Source of the DNA: Alphaproteobacteria bacterium
GTDB lineage: Bacteria > Pseudomonadota > Alphaproteobacteria > Paracaedibacterales > CAITNM01
Assembly: GCA_021298215.1 (NCBI GenBank)
Contig: JAJTEE010000011.1
Location: 1 to 50,135, forward strand
Direction: 5' to 3'
DNA length: 50,135 nt
Numbering within the stretch: position 1 is the first letter of the stretch; every line of letters begins with the position of its first letter. Positions 27,647 to 38,263 of the stretch are shown here, in pieces. Both the position numbers and the translations under genes were made by a program. The notes beneath the pieces were generated by a model. The model searched no databases and was not told the DNA's origin. It worked only from the letters and a program-made list of their open reading frames with translations.

Positions 27647-29639
27647 GATGGTGCTCCTGAATTTCACGAACCGCATTTGCCATGTTAATAGAATGACGGC
27701 TAATGACGTCGTGCATATAGTAATTCATTGTAACAGATTTAAAATGCAAATTTTTTCCCTTTGTTGATGCTACGTTGAATGGCTCAAAAGGTACAGCTTC
27801 ATCAGGCTGGGGAAGTAATTCTTGTAATTGATTCAATGTATCAAAAGGTAACGTTTCTCCTACCCATTTAGAAAGCGCTCGAATAATTTTCCAATCTTCT
27901 TTTGCTTCACCAGGTGCAGCAATAGCTTTATCTGTGCGTTGGCTTCTTCCTTCCATATTTACATAAGTTGCAACTTTTTCAGAAAAAGCAGCGCCAGGCA
28001 AAATAACGTCTGCTCTATGGGCTCCTTTGTCTCCATGATGTCCTTGATAAATAACAAAAGCATCACCAAAATTAGCATCAATATCAACATTCAATAAGTA
28101 TAAAAGTTTTACATCTCCAGCCTTTGCGCTTTCAATAATTTCTAGAAAATTTTTGCCCTCAGGCCCTGGAACAAAACCAGCATCTAATCCTCCGACTCGT
28201 CCTGCTGCTGTGTGGAGAATATTAATTGTTGCATTAAATTTTTTATGCAGCGTATTAAGATAAGAAAAAATAAGATTGGTATTCTTTTCTGCAAAGCAAT
28301 GTACCCCAACAATAACGGCAGGATTTTTTGCTGCTTTAAGCGTTTTAGAAAAAGGATGAGAACCCTTAATAATTTCTTCAAGTGTATCTGGTGTGTTACC
28401 TAAAGGTTCATAAGGATAGGTCAGATCCACTGGCTCACCTATCAAGCCTATAACACAATGGTTTTTAGTAACAGCTTTTCGCAAACGTGCATTGACTATC
28501 GTTGCTTCTAAACGTGGATTACATCCGATTAAAAGCACCGCATCACAATGTTCTAATCCATTGATGGTTGTATTAAATATATAATGACTTCGATGATCAA
28601 AAGGAATCATGGCTCCATCAACACGACAGTCTCTATTTCGTATATTTAACCTATCCAAAAGCATTCTAAGGGCTAACTGACTTTCTTGATCACTTAAATC
28701 TCCAGCAAGAGCAGCCATTTCTTCCGCATCTAACTTTTTAATTTTTCTAGCAATGGTGCTGAATGCTTCATCCCAGCTGCAAGGAACTAATTTTTTATTT
28801 TTACGAATATATGGTTTATCAAGTCGTTGATAGGAAAGTCCATCATAAGCAAAACGAGTCTTGTCACTAATCCATTCTTCATTAATGTCTTCATTAAGGC
28901 GGGGCATGATACGCATAACTTCATTATCACGCGTATCAATACGAATGTTACTGCCTACTGCATCCAACACGTCAATGGAGTTGGTGTGTCTTAATTCCCA
29001 AGGCCTGCCATGAAAGGCGTATGGCTTATTTGTAAGTGCTCCAACAGGGCAAATGTCAATCATGTTTCCCGATAATTCAGAAGAAATGGCTTTTTCTAAA
29101 TAGCTAATAATTTCCGTATCTTCACCACGACCTTGTGTGCCAATTTCTTCAACGCCTGCTACTTCTGTTGCAAAGCGCGTGCATCTTGTGCAATGAATGC
29201 ATCGGTTCATAATTGTTTTGATGAATGGGCCCATGTATTTGTTGCCAACGGCCCTTTTATAAAATTGATATCGGCTACTTCCTGATCCGTAATTTATGGT
29301 GATATCTTGAAGGTCACATTCACCGCCTTGATCACAAATAGGGCAATCAAGGGGATGGTTAATAAGCAATAATTCGAGAACACCTTTACGAGATTCTTCT
29401 ACCATCGGTGTGTTTGTATGAACGACCATTCCTTCTGCCACTGGTGTTGCACACGATGCGATAGGTTTTTTTGAATGCTCTACTTCCACCAAGCACATGC
29501 GGCAGTTTCCAGCTACGCTTAGGCGGGGGTGATAACAAAATACAGGGATTTCTTTATGGACTTTTTCGCATGCTTTTAAAATACTTGTACCTTCTGCAAC
29601 GTCGATTTCTTTTCCATCAATAGTTAGTTTTACCATCAT
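27633..29639 (-). CDS. nuoG: NADH-quinone oxidoreductase subunit NuoG
   Basis: This 668-residue iron-sulfur subunit has an N-terminal 2Fe-2S ferredoxin domain (CRMCLVEVE region), a His-Cys cluster in [18 protein letters not shown], and a 4Fe-4S set [16 protein letters not shown], then a molybdopterin-type domain that has lost its cofactor role in complex I. The length suits the shorter alphaproteobacterial type. It overlaps nuoF by the ATGA junction. Confidence 0.96.
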   Translation of the reverse strand: MMVKLTIDGKEIDVAEGTSILKACEKVHKEIPVFCYHPRLSVAGNCRMCLVEVEHSKKPIASCATPVAEGMVVHTNTPMVEESRKGVLELLLINHPLDCPICDQGGECDLQDITINYGSGSSRYQFYKRAVGNKYMGPFIKTIMNRCIHCTRCTRFATEVAGVEEIGTQGRGEDTEIISYLEKAISSELSGNMIDICPVGALTNKPYAFHGRPWELRHTNSIDVLDAVGSNIRIDTRDNEVMRIMPRLNEDINEEWISDKTRFAYDGLSYQRLDKPYIRKNKKLVPCSWDEAFSTIARKIKKLDAEEMAALAGDLSDQESQLALRMLLDRLNIRNRDCRVDGAMIPFDHRSHYIFNTTINGLEHCDAVLLIGCNPRLEATIVNARLRKAVTKNHCVIGLIGEPVDLTYPYEPLGNTPDTLEEIIKGSHPFSKTLKAAKNPAVIVGVHCFAEKNTNLIFSYLNTLHKKFNATINILHTAAGRVGGLDAGFVPGPEGKNFLEIIESAKAGDVKLLYLLNVDIDANFGDAFVIYQGHHGDKGAHRADVILPGAAFSEKVATYVNMEGRSQRTDKAIAAPGEAKEDWKIIRALSKWVGETLPFDTLNQLQELLPQPDEAVPFEPFNVASTKGKNLHFKSVTMNYYMHDVISRHSINMANAVREIQEHHRGTL

Positions 29640-30904
29640 GAATTACCTCTTGCGATACGTGCTTCTATTTCATGGCGAAAATGGCGAATTAATCCCTGAA
29701 CAGGCCACGCAATCGTGTCGCCAAAAGCACATATAGTATGCCCTTCGATTTGCTTTGAAACTTGATGTAATAAGTCAATATCGTGAGTTTCTGCTTGTCC
29801 TTTGACAAGTCTCTCCATCATCCGCCATACCCACCCAGATCCTTCACGACAAGGTGAGCATTGCCCGCAACTTTCATGCATATAAAATTTTGATAATCTT
29901 GCTATTGCTTTAATAATATCCGTTGATTCATCCATGACAATGACAGCAGCTGTGCCTAATCCACTTTGTACATCATGCAGCGAATCAAAATCCATGAGTA
30001 CGTCATCACAAATGGATTTAGGTAAAAGAGGAACAGATGATCCTCCAGGAATAACTGCCTTTAAATTATTCCATCCCCCACGAACTCCTCCAGCATGCTT
30101 TTCAATTAATTCACGTAAGGGAATCCCCATTTCTTCTTCTACGTTACAAGGATTATTAACATGTCCAGAGATGCAAAAAATTTTTGTACCCGTGTTGTTA
30201 GGTCGGCCAAGATTTGCAAACCAATTTGCGCCCCGTCTTAATATGGTCGCAACTACAGCAATGGATTCTACGTTGTTAATGGTAGTTGGACATCCATACA
30301 AACCAGATTGTGCTGGGAAAGGCGGTTTTATTCTTGGAAATCCTTTTTTGCCTTCCAAGCTTTCCATCAAGGCAGATTCTTCTCCACAAATATAAGCCCC
30401 AGCTCCTCTATGGATATAAACATCCAAATTCCAACCAATTGTTTTTTCTGATTTTTTTCCAAAAAAACCTGCTTCATAAGCTTCATCAATAGCGGCTTGT
30501 AATGTTTCAGTTTCACGAAAATATTCGCCGCGTACATAAATATAGGCAACATGCGCTCCTACAGCGCAGCTTGCAAGAGCAATACCCTCCAACAATTTAT
30601 GTGGTTCATTACGTAATATATCGCGATCTTTGCAAGTCCCTGGTTCACTTTCATCTGCATTCACCAATAAGTAATGCGGCTTTTCAATGTCTTTTGGCAT
30701 AAATGACCATTTTTTGCCCGTTGAAAATCCAGCACCTCCGCGACCTCTAAGACCACTTGCTTGAATTTCTTGAGTAATCCAATCTCGCCCCTTTTGAATA
30801 AATTTTTTTGTATTATCCCAATCGCCTCGTGATTGTGATGTTTTTAAATTCCATGGTTTTTCACCATATAAATTAGAAAATATGCGATCTTGGGCCTTTA
30901 GCAT
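29636..30904 (-). CDS. nuoF: NADH-quinone oxidoreductase subunit NuoF (FMN and NADH binding)
   Basis: This 422-residue subunit takes hydride from NADH onto FMN. The glycine-rich [18 protein letters not shown] binds NADH, and [14 protein letters not shown] and YIYVRGEY follow. [10 protein letters not shown] near the C-terminus ligates cluster N3. The ATG at 30904 is preferred over a GTG six codons upstream, because AAAGG precedes it and it overlaps nuoE by only 7 bases. Confidence 0.96.
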   Translation of the reverse strand: MLKAQDRIFSNLYGEKPWNLKTSQSRGDWDNTKKFIQKGRDWITQEIQASGLRGRGGAGFSTGKKWSFMPKDIEKPHYLLVNADESEPGTCKDRDILRNEPHKLLEGIALASCAVGAHVAYIYVRGEYFRETETLQAAIDEAYEAGFFGKKSEKTIGWNLDVYIHRGAGAYICGEESALMESLEGKKGFPRIKPPFPAQSGLYGCPTTINNVESIAVVATILRRGANWFANLGRPNNTGTKIFCISGHVNNPCNVEEEMGIPLRELIEKHAGGVRGGWNNLKAVIPGGSSVPLLPKSICDDVLMDFDSLHDVQSGLGTAAVIVMDESTDIIKAIARLSKFYMHESCGQCSPCREGSGWVWRMMERLVKGQAETHDIDLLHQVSKQIEGHTICAFGDTIAWPVQGLIRHFRHEIEARIARGNS

Positions 30905-31443
30905 GACGTCGCCTTTGAGCACTGACGATTCATTTGTGATCCAATCTTTAGCTTTTTGCCGTCTTTAATTTTTTGAAAAATTTCTTTTACTGATTCTGGT
31001 GATAAATCTTCATAAAAATCATCATTAATTTGAATCACGGGCGCATTTACACAAGCACCTAAACATTCCACTTCTGATAAAGTAAACAGAGAATCTTTTG
31101 TAGTTTCGCCAATTTTGATACCAAGTTCATTTTCGCAGGTTTTAATAATGTTTTCTGAATCTCTCAGCATACAAGGTGTTGTGCCGCAAATTTGCACATG
31201 GTATTTCCCAACAGGTTTAAGATTAAACATGTTGTAAAAACTTGCGACTTCAAAAACTCGAATCTCTGGCATATTAAGAAAGTTAGCAACGGCTTCAATA
31301 GCATCTGGACTTAACCATCCATCATTTTGTCGTTGTGCTAAATCAAGCAAAGGAAGAACAGCACTGGTTTTACGATCTTCGGGGTATTTTTTTAAAATAC
31401 CTTCAATAATTGCAAGATTTTTTTTTGTAAATGCAAATCCCAT
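30898..31443 (-). CDS. nuoE: NADH-quinone oxidoreductase subunit NuoE (2Fe-2S)
   Basis: This 181-residue thioredoxin-fold protein binds cluster N1a through CGTTPC and CLGAC, the four cysteine ligands in the standard order. The helical N-terminus ([20 protein letters not shown]) is typical. Its start overlaps the nuoD stop by one base (TAATG), and the tail, after a Lys-rich stretch, runs into the nuoF start. Confidence 0.95.
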   Translation of the reverse strand: MGFAFTKKNLAIIEGILKKYPEDRKTSAVLPLLDLAQRQNDGWLSPDAIEAVANFLNMPEIRVFEVASFYNMFNLKPVGKYHVQICGTTPCMLRDSENIIKTCENELGIKIGETTKDSLFTLSEVECLGACVNAPVIQINDDFYEDLSPESVKEIFQKIKDGKKLKIGSQMNRQCSKATSC

Positions 31444-32609
31444 TACCGATCAATCTCCCCAAAAACAATGTCCATTGATCCTAAAATAGCAACGATATCG
31501 GACAACAAATGTCCCCGACCCATATAATCAAGTGCTTGCAAAAAAGCAAATCCCGGTGCGCGTATTTTGCATCGGTAAGGTTTGTTCGTGCCATCCGCAA
31601 TTAAGTACACACCGAACTCGCCTTTTGGTGCTTCAATAGCAGTATAAATTTCACCTTTCGGTACATGGAATCCTTCAGTATAAAGCTTGAAGTGATGAAT
31701 AAGTGCTTCCATTGAAGTTTTCATATCATTACGTTTAGGAGGGGCAATCTTTTTGTTATCATAAACAACAGCTCCTTTAGGCATTTTTTCCAAGCACTGT
31801 AGAATTAGTTTAACTGATTCACGCATTTCAGCAATGCGTACTAAATAGCGATCATAGCAATCGCCATGCTTCCCTATTGGAATATCAAAATTTAATTCTT
31901 CATATACTTCACATGGCTGAGATTTTCTTAAATCCCATGCAACGCCAGATGCTCTAAGCATAGGCCCAGAAAGCCCCCATGCAATTGCATCTTTTTTGTT
32001 GATAACGCCAATATCAACCGTACGCTGTTTAAAAATACGATTATTAGTGACAAGGCTTTCGATATCATCAATAACAGCAGGAAATCGCGTGGCAAAATGA
32101 TAAATCTCATCTAACAGATTTTGCTTCAAGTCTTGTTGAACGCCACCGGGTCTAAAATATGCAGCATGAAGACGTGCGCCACTGGCTTTTTCATAAAAAC
32201 CCATAATCACTTCACGCTCTTCAAATGCCCATAAAAAAGGCGTCATTCCTCCGACATCAAGCACAAAAGTGCCAATGTTTAATAAATGGTTTGCTATGCG
32301 TGTAAGCTCACTAAATAATACGCGTATATATTGTGCGCGTTTTGGTGCCGTTATATCTAATAATTTTTCAACGGCAAGCACAAAAGCATGTTCTTGATTC
32401 ATCGGTGAAACATAATCAAGGCGATCGAAGTAAGGAATTGCTTGAAGGTAAGTTTTATGCTCAATAAGTTTTTCGGTACCTCGATGTAAAAATCCAATGT
32501 GAGGGTCAGCGCGCTCTACAACTTCTCCATCCAAATCTAAAACCAAACGCAACACACCATGAGCAGCAGGATGTTGAGGGCCAAAGTTGATGGTGTATTT
32601 ATTATTCAT
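31443..32609 (-). CDS. nuoD: NADH-quinone oxidoreductase subunit NuoD
   Basis: This 388-residue hydrogenase-like subunit helps form the quinone pocket. [22 protein letters not shown] at the N-terminus, [25 protein letters not shown] and the C-terminal [17 protein letters not shown] are family signatures. It overlaps nuoC by 4 bases. Confidence 0.97.
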   Translation of the reverse strand: MNNKYTINFGPQHPAAHGVLRLVLDLDGEVVERADPHIGFLHRGTEKLIEHKTYLQAIPYFDRLDYVSPMNQEHAFVLAVEKLLDITAPKRAQYIRVLFSELTRIANHLLNIGTFVLDVGGMTPFLWAFEEREVIMGFYEKASGARLHAAYFRPGGVQQDLKQNLLDEIYHFATRFPAVIDDIESLVTNNRIFKQRTVDIGVINKKDAIAWGLSGPMLRASGVAWDLRKSQPCEVYEELNFDIPIGKHGDCYDRYLVRIAEMRESVKLILQCLEKMPKGAVVYDNKKIAPPKRNDMKTSMEALIHHFKLYTEGFHVPKGEIYTAIEAPKGEFGVYLIADGTNKPYRCKIRAPGFAFLQALDYMGRGHLLSDIVAILGSMDIVFGEIDR

Positions 32610-33202
32610 TCCTGATGAGCCTCATGCTCTTGTTTTAAAAGGGATTCCCAATCACCTTCCCAAGGACTCAAAAAATCAAATGTTCGGTACTGTTGTTGCA
32701 AATCTAATTTTTTGTATTCAACTTTTCCAAGTTCTTCGTTGTAGGTAACTTCGTTATGCCCTGAAAGTGGAAAGTCTTTACGCAAAGGATGCCCGGTAAA
32801 ATTGTAATCGGTTAGAATGCGCCTTAAATCTGGATGATTATCAAAAGGAACGCCAAACATATCCCAGATTTCACGCTCATACCAATTTGCATTTGGAAAA
32901 ACATTAATAACCGAAGGAATAGCAACCGATCCATCAGTATGAATTTTCACCATGAGGCGCTGATTGGTTGGATGGCTTAACAGCTGATACACCAAATGAA
33001 ATCTCATCGGTTGATCAGGAAAATCAACGCCAGCTAAATCAATTAGCTGCAGAAATTTCATTTTAGGGTGATCACGCAACAACATAAGCACGCGAACAAT
33101 GCTGGCAGGAAATACGATAATACTTTTTGGATTCGTTGCTGAATCAACGCGTTGTAAATCAGGACCTAAAGACGATAGGAAGGCTTCTAACGGTTCGCTC
33201 AA
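32606..33202 (-). CDS. nuoC: NADH-quinone oxidoreductase subunit NuoC
   Basis: This 198-residue peripheral-arm subunit (30 kDa type) has the hallmark [29 protein letters not shown] block and [12 protein letters not shown]. It is the first gene of this complex I run. nuoA and nuoB, which normally precede it, are absent: the 196 bases upstream contain no gene and lead to a divergent oxygenase gene, so this stretch probably holds the operon promoter. Confidence 0.96.
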   Translation of the reverse strand: MSEPLEAFLSSLGPDLQRVDSATNPKSIIVFPASIVRVLMLLRDHPKMKFLQLIDLAGVDFPDQPMRFHLVYQLLSHPTNQRLMVKIHTDGSVAIPSVINVFPNANWYEREIWDMFGVPFDNHPDLRRILTDYNFTGHPLRKDFPLSGHNEVTYNEELGKVEYKKLDLQQQYRTFDFLSPWEGDWESLLKQEHEAHQE

Positions 33203-33401
33203 AGGTATATATAACTAATTTGACTAAAATTAACTATAGCATGGAAAATCTTAGTGCAAATCCTTTTATTTTTGGGTAAATCCATGCCTTGAGACGTTGA
33301 TTTTTGGGGAAAGTTAAATTTTTTCTAAAATTCTATAGAAATCTTAAAAATCACCTGCTAGCGTTTTTAAGTAGTTAAAAAGTTTCAGGAAAGGTCATTT
33401 G

Positions 33402-34382
33402 ATGAAACAAAAAATTAAATTTTTATTCGCAGCAATAATTATGCTGTCGCTGCAAAATGTAACAGTAGCGATGGATGAAGGCGTGCCAGAGGGAAATACG
33501 ATTAGATTGCTTCCTTATTCCCAATTAGCTGAATTAAGCGTCACAATGGTCGAAGAATTCCATAGGGTTGGTTACATTGCCATTGAAAATGTTCCTGGAT
33601 TTGAAGAAGCATATGAGAATTTTCTAAGTGCTGCTAGAAAATTTACGGCGCTTTCTCCTGAACAGCAGGCAACATGCACACCACAAGATTACTCTGGAAA
33701 TGGTTGGTCAAGCGGTGTTGAAACATTTAATGGAAAGCTAGATACTTACAAAGGTTCCTATTATGCAAAAGTTCCCAATGAATCAACTAACGTATGGCCT
33801 GACGAACTTGTTCCGGAACTCAGAGATGCATATCAAGCTGTTGCAACCATTGTTTTAAATGTTGCACAAGAAATTCTTCCTTTGATCGGGTTCCATGATG
33901 ATATCCAAGCGCTAGGCCGGATGCTCCATTACAAAGCTGTGCCAGAAGGTGAAGATGATGGTAATCCAAACTGGTGCGGTAAGCACTGTGATCATGGTTT
34001 GTTAACAGGTCTTTGCCCAGAAGTATACTATAATGAAGCGGGTGAAATAGTAGATAGACCAGAAGGTAGCGGCCTTTATATTGAAGGTATACCAGTTGCT
34101 CCTCGCAGGAATGTTCTGCTGTTTCAAATGGGTGAATTTCGGGAGTTAATGGCTAATGGAGAGATGCGCGCAACCGAACATTGGGTACAAAAAGCGCCTA
34201 GTGGTTTTGAGCGTTATGCAATGGCGGTATTTTTTGATCCTCCAAACGATACACAGCTGAATTGCACGAATCCAGACATTATAGCAAAATACGCAGATCG
34301 CTATGAACCAGGCATAACCTATAAAGAATGGGGAATAAAGTCTTATGCTAAATATAATCCTGAAGGCTCTGTAGCAAAATAA
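33402..34382 (+). CDS. Exported isopenicillin-N-synthase-like 2OG/Fe(II) oxygenase
   Basis: This 326-residue protein has the double-stranded beta-helix fold of the isopenicillin N synthase/2-oxoglutarate dioxygenase family. The iron ligands are visible: HCD (H195, D197) and H260 in EHWVQKA. R271 in RYAMAVFF is at the 2OG or substrate-carboxylate position (RxA rather than the usual RxS). The N-terminus MKQKIKFLFAAIIMLSLQNVTVA is a clear Sec signal peptide with cleavage expected before MDE. These enzymes are normally cytosolic, so export is odd. The ATG at 33402 is chosen because AGGAAAGG precedes it. It diverges from nuoC. The substrate is unknown. Confidence 0.8.
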   Translation: MKQKIKFLFAAIIMLSLQNVTVAMDEGVPEGNTIRLLPYSQLAELSVTMVEEFHRVGYIAIENVPGFEEAYENFLSAARKFTALSPEQQATCTPQDYSGNGWSSGVETFNGKLDTYKGSYYAKVPNESTNVWPDELVPELRDAYQAVATIVLNVAQEILPLIGFHDDIQALGRMLHYKAVPEGEDDGNPNWCGKHCDHGLLTGLCPEVYYNEAGEIVDRPEGSGLYIEGIPVAPRRNVLLFQMGEFRELMANGEMRATEHWVQKAPSGFERYAMAVFFDPPNDTQLNCTNPDIIAKYADRYEPGITYKEWGIKSYAKYNPEGSVAK

Positions 34383-34393
34383 AACATTTTAAT

Positions 34394-34427
34394 AACTCCC
34401 CCAAAGCATTTCTTTGGGGAGTTTATT
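34394..34427 (+). terminator. Terminator after the oxygenase gene
   Basis: AACTCCCC (34394-34401) pairs with GGGGAGTT (34416-34423), and AAAG pairs with CTTT inside after one bulged C. A short T-rich tail follows. It lies 12 bases past the oxygenase stop. Confidence 0.75.
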
Positions 34428-34486
34428 CCTTAAGAAAATTTCACAATGTGCTAAACTATCCTTACGAAAATAGAGTCTGAATAGCC

Positions 34487-35878
34487 ATGCATTTTCCTCA
34501 AAAATTTTTTCACTTTTTCATTCGCCTTTGTCGTTTTAGCTTTGGTGATTTTGAAGAACAAGAGTTTAAAAAATTTTTATGCTTGGGCTGTATCTTTGCT
34601 CTTATTACCGGCACATACTGGGCCTTACGCTCTTTAAAAGATTCTATCTTTATCCAAATCGTTGATAAAATGCACTTACCATATGCAGAAACAGTGGCAG
34701 TTTTTTCTTTGTTTTTTGCAGTTATATTTTATTCGAAGCTCTTAGAAAAATTTTCGCGAGAAAAGATGCTAGTGCTTTTACCAACTTTTTATGGAGTTAG
34801 TACTTTGTGTTTTAGTGTTGTTCTAGGTATAGCGGAAACGTTACCTAAAGAAGTAATTTCTACATCGTTTTTTTTAAAATCTCTTGGCTATCTCTGGTAT
34901 GTTTTTGTTGATAGTTTTGGCACTCTAATGGTTGCCTTATTTTGGGCCTTTGCTGCGGACACAACAGATCCAATATCTGCTAAAAAAGGTTTTCCATTTA
35001 TTGTTGCTGTTGGCCAGTTGGGTGGAATTCTTTTTCCCTTTATAGCAAGCCTTCCTTATTATCTTCATCTGCAAAGCGATATGCTTTCGATGACAATTCT
35101 TGGTGTGCTGTGTCTTTGTATTGTGCCTTTCGTGAAATATTTCTTGCGCATAACACCAGCATCACTTCTGGCTTCGTTTGGACATAAAAAATATTCTAAA
35201 GAGCAGAAAATCACAAAGCCACAACTTCTTGATGGTTTAAAACTTCTGCTTTCAAAGCGCTATTTATTAGGAATTTTTTCCTTAATTTTTATTTATGAGT
35301 TTCTCGTTACCATATTCGATTTTAACTTTAAAATTGCCGCTGGTACGGCTTATTCAGGTGTTTCACTTAGCAACTATCTAAGCATGTATGCCTCAAGCAT
35401 TAATGCAATTACAATGTTTTTTTTACTGTTTGGTATTAGTAACATTACGCGCTTTTTAGGATTAAGAGTAGCTCTTACGTGTATGCCAGTTCTTTTGGCC
35501 GTATCACTGCTGGGCTTTTTAATGCTTGATTCTCTCTCTTTTCTTTTTGTATTGATGGTTATTTCGAAATCCCTTAATTATGCGCTAAATGGTCCTGCTC
35601 TAAAGCAACTTTATATTCCCACCACAACCCAAGCTCGCTTTAAAGCGCAAGCATGGATAGAAACATTTGGTTCACGCGCTTCAAAGGAAATAGGGGCTTT
35701 ATTTAATATGTCTTTACAACCATTACAGTCTATTTTTGGTGCTCTTGTCGGGAAATCATATTATTTGATGCTAGCAGGAATACTAGGTTTCCCAATTGTT
35801 ATGGGTTGCCTTTTAGTCGCTCTTTATCTTGGAAAACGCTACGACGAGGCGATTTCTTCTCAAAAAATTATTTGTTAA
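34487..35878 (+). CDS. Tlc/Npt-family ATP/ADP (nucleotide) translocase
   Basis: This 463-residue membrane protein with 10-12 predicted helices belongs to the nucleotide transporter family of plastids, Rickettsiales, Holosporales and Chlamydiae. Landmarks are GTYWALRSLKDSIF in the first helix region, LFWAFAADTTDP in the middle, and FKAQAWIETFGSRASKEIGA near the C-terminus. Members exchange host ATP for bacterial ADP, or import other nucleotides. The exact substrate is not readable. Its presence indicates that the organism lives inside host cells. The stop overlaps that of the convergent lipoprotein gene by 4 bases. Confidence 0.93.
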   Translation: MHFPQKFFHFFIRLCRFSFGDFEEQEFKKFLCLGCIFALITGTYWALRSLKDSIFIQIVDKMHLPYAETVAVFSLFFAVIFYSKLLEKFSREKMLVLLPTFYGVSTLCFSVVLGIAETLPKEVISTSFFLKSLGYLWYVFVDSFGTLMVALFWAFAADTTDPISAKKGFPFIVAVGQLGGILFPFIASLPYYLHLQSDMLSMTILGVLCLCIVPFVKYFLRITPASLLASFGHKKYSKEQKITKPQLLDGLKLLLSKRYLLGIFSLIFIYEFLVTIFDFNFKIAAGTAYSGVSLSNYLSMYASSINAITMFFLLFGISNITRFLGLRVALTCMPVLLAVSLLGFLMLDSLSFLFVLMVISKSLNYALNGPALKQLYIPTTTQARFKAQAWIETFGSRASKEIGALFNMSLQPLQSIFGALVGKSYYLMLAGILGFPIVMGCLLVALYLGKRYDEAISSQKIIC

Positions 35879-37074
35879 TTGTTACGAAGAAATGGAACTA
35901 GTTGCCATAATATGTTTCTACGTGATGGCTTTTCTTTAATAGGCGGTGCTATAGCCATGTCTTCTGGTGTCTCCGTTTTCGCTTCTTCGAGACATGGCAA
36001 AGGATTTATAGCATTTTGTTTCTTAGTACGTGCCTGTGTAGTTATTTCCTGTGTCGGAAAATATTCCAATAATTTTACTGTTTTTAGCTTACTACCCAAA
36101 TACGGCAAAGAAGTTAAGCTAATGGATGTTAGATAATCGCCCTTAGGACAGAAAGGATAAAAATCTGAAGATTTTTTACTTTTTACATAAAAAACGCAGC
36201 CACAGCCAAACGAACTCTTTGGATTAAGAGCATTTAAATTTTCTCTGGTTACTTCAATATTTAATGTTCTGTAGCATTTTAATTGTTTGCTTCTTGATAG
36301 GAAAATCGTTTCTTGCGGGAGAAATTTTTCAACATATCCGTATTTGTCTATGTCGTTACCTTTTCCAGGGAGAGAAAAGAACCGATCTTCAGGCAATGTA
36401 TATAGATATGCTTCAGCTAATCTATCAACGAACATGCGATGTGTTAGCTGTTCGTAAAAACAAATTTTTTTACCATCGCGGCAATGTACAGTAAAGGAAG
36501 ATGTTCCAAAAATATACTCTGCATTCGTATTATAAAAGGAATAAGAACCATCATCGTCATGTGCAATTTCGCAGCATAGATGGTAATAAATTTGTTGAGT
36601 CCTGGTTCTTATCATAGGTATAGCGAGACAATGTTCAATATTTATCGCATAACGCCATTTCCCTATGTTTTCTATCGTATTGGTTGCTCTTTTTCTGACT
36701 GATTCATATATAGCTTTTTCTTCGTCTGTTTTTGGTTCATAAATTCCAGCATGAATCAGTTCGCACAGAAACTCATTCCGGTTAAGCCAATGCTTTATAT
36801 CCAGGGGGTGAGTAAGCATTACATCATCGATCTCTTCCAGATAAATTGCTTTGGCGGATAGAGTTTTAGTAGAGGTTCTTACAGTTATTAAGTCGTTCGT
36901 ATGCTCAATAATCCCGATGGAAGTTTGGAATGATCCCTCCCAGTTTTTTTGCGTCTGAGTATCTCGTAAGGTATATTCGTGAGCTTTTCTTTCAAGCGCT
37001 TCATATTCTTTGTAAGACATGCATGAAGAAAGTACAGAAGAAAAAAGAAGTGAGGCAAATAGAATTCTAAACAT
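35875..37074 (-). CDS. Lipoprotein of unknown function
   Basis: This 399-residue protein begins MFRILFASLLFSSVLSSC, a lipoprotein signal with lipobox LSSC at Cys18. The mature part shows no family I recognise. It has a Lys/Glu-rich start (about 22-45), several cysteines including a pair in FGCGCVFYVKSKK, and a basic C-terminus (KPSRRNILWQLVPFLRNN). No repeats or extra transmembrane helices are seen. It sits between the nucleotide translocase and fliX. Surface or periplasmic location is inferred from the signal. Confidence 0.75.
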   Translation of the reverse strand: MFRILFASLLFSSVLSSCMSYKEYEALERKAHEYTLRDTQTQKNWEGSFQTSIGIIEHTNDLITVRTSTKTLSAKAIYLEEIDDVMLTHPLDIKHWLNRNEFLCELIHAGIYEPKTDEEKAIYESVRKRATNTIENIGKWRYAINIEHCLAIPMIRTRTQQIYYHLCCEIAHDDDGSYSFYNTNAEYIFGTSSFTVHCRDGKKICFYEQLTHRMFVDRLAEAYLYTLPEDRFFSLPGKGNDIDKYGYVEKFLPQETIFLSRSKQLKCYRTLNIEVTRENLNALNPKSSFGCGCVFYVKSKKSSDFYPFCPKGDYLTSISLTSLPYLGSKLKTVKLLEYFPTQEITTQARTKKQNAINPLPCLEEAKTETPEDMAIAPPIKEKPSRRNILWQLVPFLRNN

Positions 37075-37186
37075 AAAAAGTTTTAAAGGTATTTGATTAG
37101 TCTAAAAGATGAACTTATACGTTAAAAAATCAAAAAATTCAACATAAATATCCAAAAATAAGAGGTATTCCGCAATAAATACTTAT

Positions 37187-37591
37187 TTATCTCTCAAGCT
37201 TTGCAAGTTCAACTGCAGCCCTTGTTTCTATTTCTAAAAGGAGATTCCGCAATTTGTCATCGATGGTTGCATCTACTTGTTCTTTTAATGCTAATGAAAT
37301 ATTCTGCAATACTTGTTTAGGAATGCTGCCGCTAATAATATTAAGTCGTAATTCATCAAGTTGTTTTAAGAGCTCGTCCCCTTTTTTAACAGCCTGTCGT
37401 TGGCTTTTTCGTCTACTGTCTAGATTTAAAAACAAGGCATCAATTGAGCCAAGCTTAATCTCGCTCGGTGTCAGTGCTTTAATAACCTCGGCACTTTCTT
37501 CCAAAGAAAACTTTTCACTGTTTGCAACTTTTTCAAGCTTTTTTGGACTTGTACTTTTTACACCGTAGGTTGCAACTTTGGTAATATCCAT
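37187..37591 (-). CDS. fliX: Flagellar assembly regulator FliX
   Basis: This 134-residue protein matches FliX. A variable N-terminus is followed by IDALFLNLDSRRKSQRQAVK, then KGDELLKQLDELRLNIISG and the closing EIETRAAVELAKLER, which is highly typical. In Caulobacter FliX binds FlbD and couples completion of the basal body to FlbD-driven transcription of late genes. FlbD is present at 18331-19638, so both partners occur in the window, though in separate operons about 18 kb apart. It diverges from the FMN reductase gene. Confidence 0.85.
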   Translation of the reverse strand: MDITKVATYGVKSTSPKKLEKVANSEKFSLEESAEVIKALTPSEIKLGSIDALFLNLDSRRKSQRQAVKKGDELLKQLDELRLNIISGSIPKQVLQNISLALKEQVDATIDDKLRNLLLEIETRAAVELAKLER

Positions 37592-37699
37592 ACAGTACTT
37601 TTAATAAAGCTATAGTCAAATTATACATGAAAATTTGTCATTTTGTAAAATTTTAATTATTTTGTACACTAGGAAATCAGTTAACCATGTACATCAAAT

Positions 37700-38239
37700 A
37701 TGCAATATCTCTTTCTTTCAGGCTCTTTGCGCAAAGAATCCCTTAATACACAACTTCTTCAACTGGCAGCAAAGCATACAGGATCACCATTATCAGCCAT
37801 CGTAGATCTCAATCAGTATAATATCCCCCTATATAGCGGTGATATTGAAGCAGTTGGAATACCGGATGGCGTGCAAAAGCTCTCTCAAAAGATAGAACAA
37901 GCACAAGCGATCATCATCGCAAGTCCCGAATATAACTATTCTATTTCTGGCGTTTTAAAAAATACAATTGACTGGGTATCACGTGTTCGTCCCATGCCTT
38001 TTAGAAAAAAGCCAATACTTCTTTTAGCTGCGTCCATGGGCCCAATTGCGGGAATTCGTGGGCTTTGGCAAACACGTATTCCTTTAGAAGGTCTTGGTAA
38101 CTATGTATATCCTGACATGTTTAGTCTTGGTGTGGCGCATGAAGCTTTAAACGAGGAAGGTTTTACAAATCCTGATGATCAAAAGCGCTTTGCCACAACA
38201 CTCGATGGCTTTTCAGAATTTGCAAAAAGATTTAGCTGA
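37700..38239 (+). CDS. NADPH-dependent FMN reductase
   Basis: This 179-residue flavodoxin-fold enzyme has the FMN phosphate loop GSLRKESLNTQLL at residues 8-20 and SPEYNYSISGVLKNTIDW near 76-93, both signatures of the NADPH-dependent FMN reductase family. The family reduces FMN, quinones, chromate or azo dyes, usually as a cytosolic detoxification enzyme. The physiological substrate is unknown. It stands alone between fliX and the exported proteins to the right. Confidence 0.9.
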   Translation: MQYLFLSGSLRKESLNTQLLQLAAKHTGSPLSAIVDLNQYNIPLYSGDIEAVGIPDGVQKLSQKIEQAQAIIIASPEYNYSISGVLKNTIDWVSRVRPMPFRKKPILLLAASMGPIAGIRGLWQTRIPLEGLGNYVYPDMFSLGVAHEALNEEGFTNPDDQKRFATTLDGFSEFAKRFS

Positions 38240-38263
38240 AATAAAATATAAAACCGAAAAAGA

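Noticed and set aside
27647..27676. Earlier ATG start for nuoH at 27676
   Set aside because: It lacks a ribosome site and gives a 44-base overlap with nuoG, whereas GTG at 27646 has AGGAG 7 bases before it.
29934..30395. A 153-codon open frame opposite nuoF
   Set aside because: It is antisense to a conserved gene; the translation is low-complexity Pro/Ser/Lys sequence with no domain.
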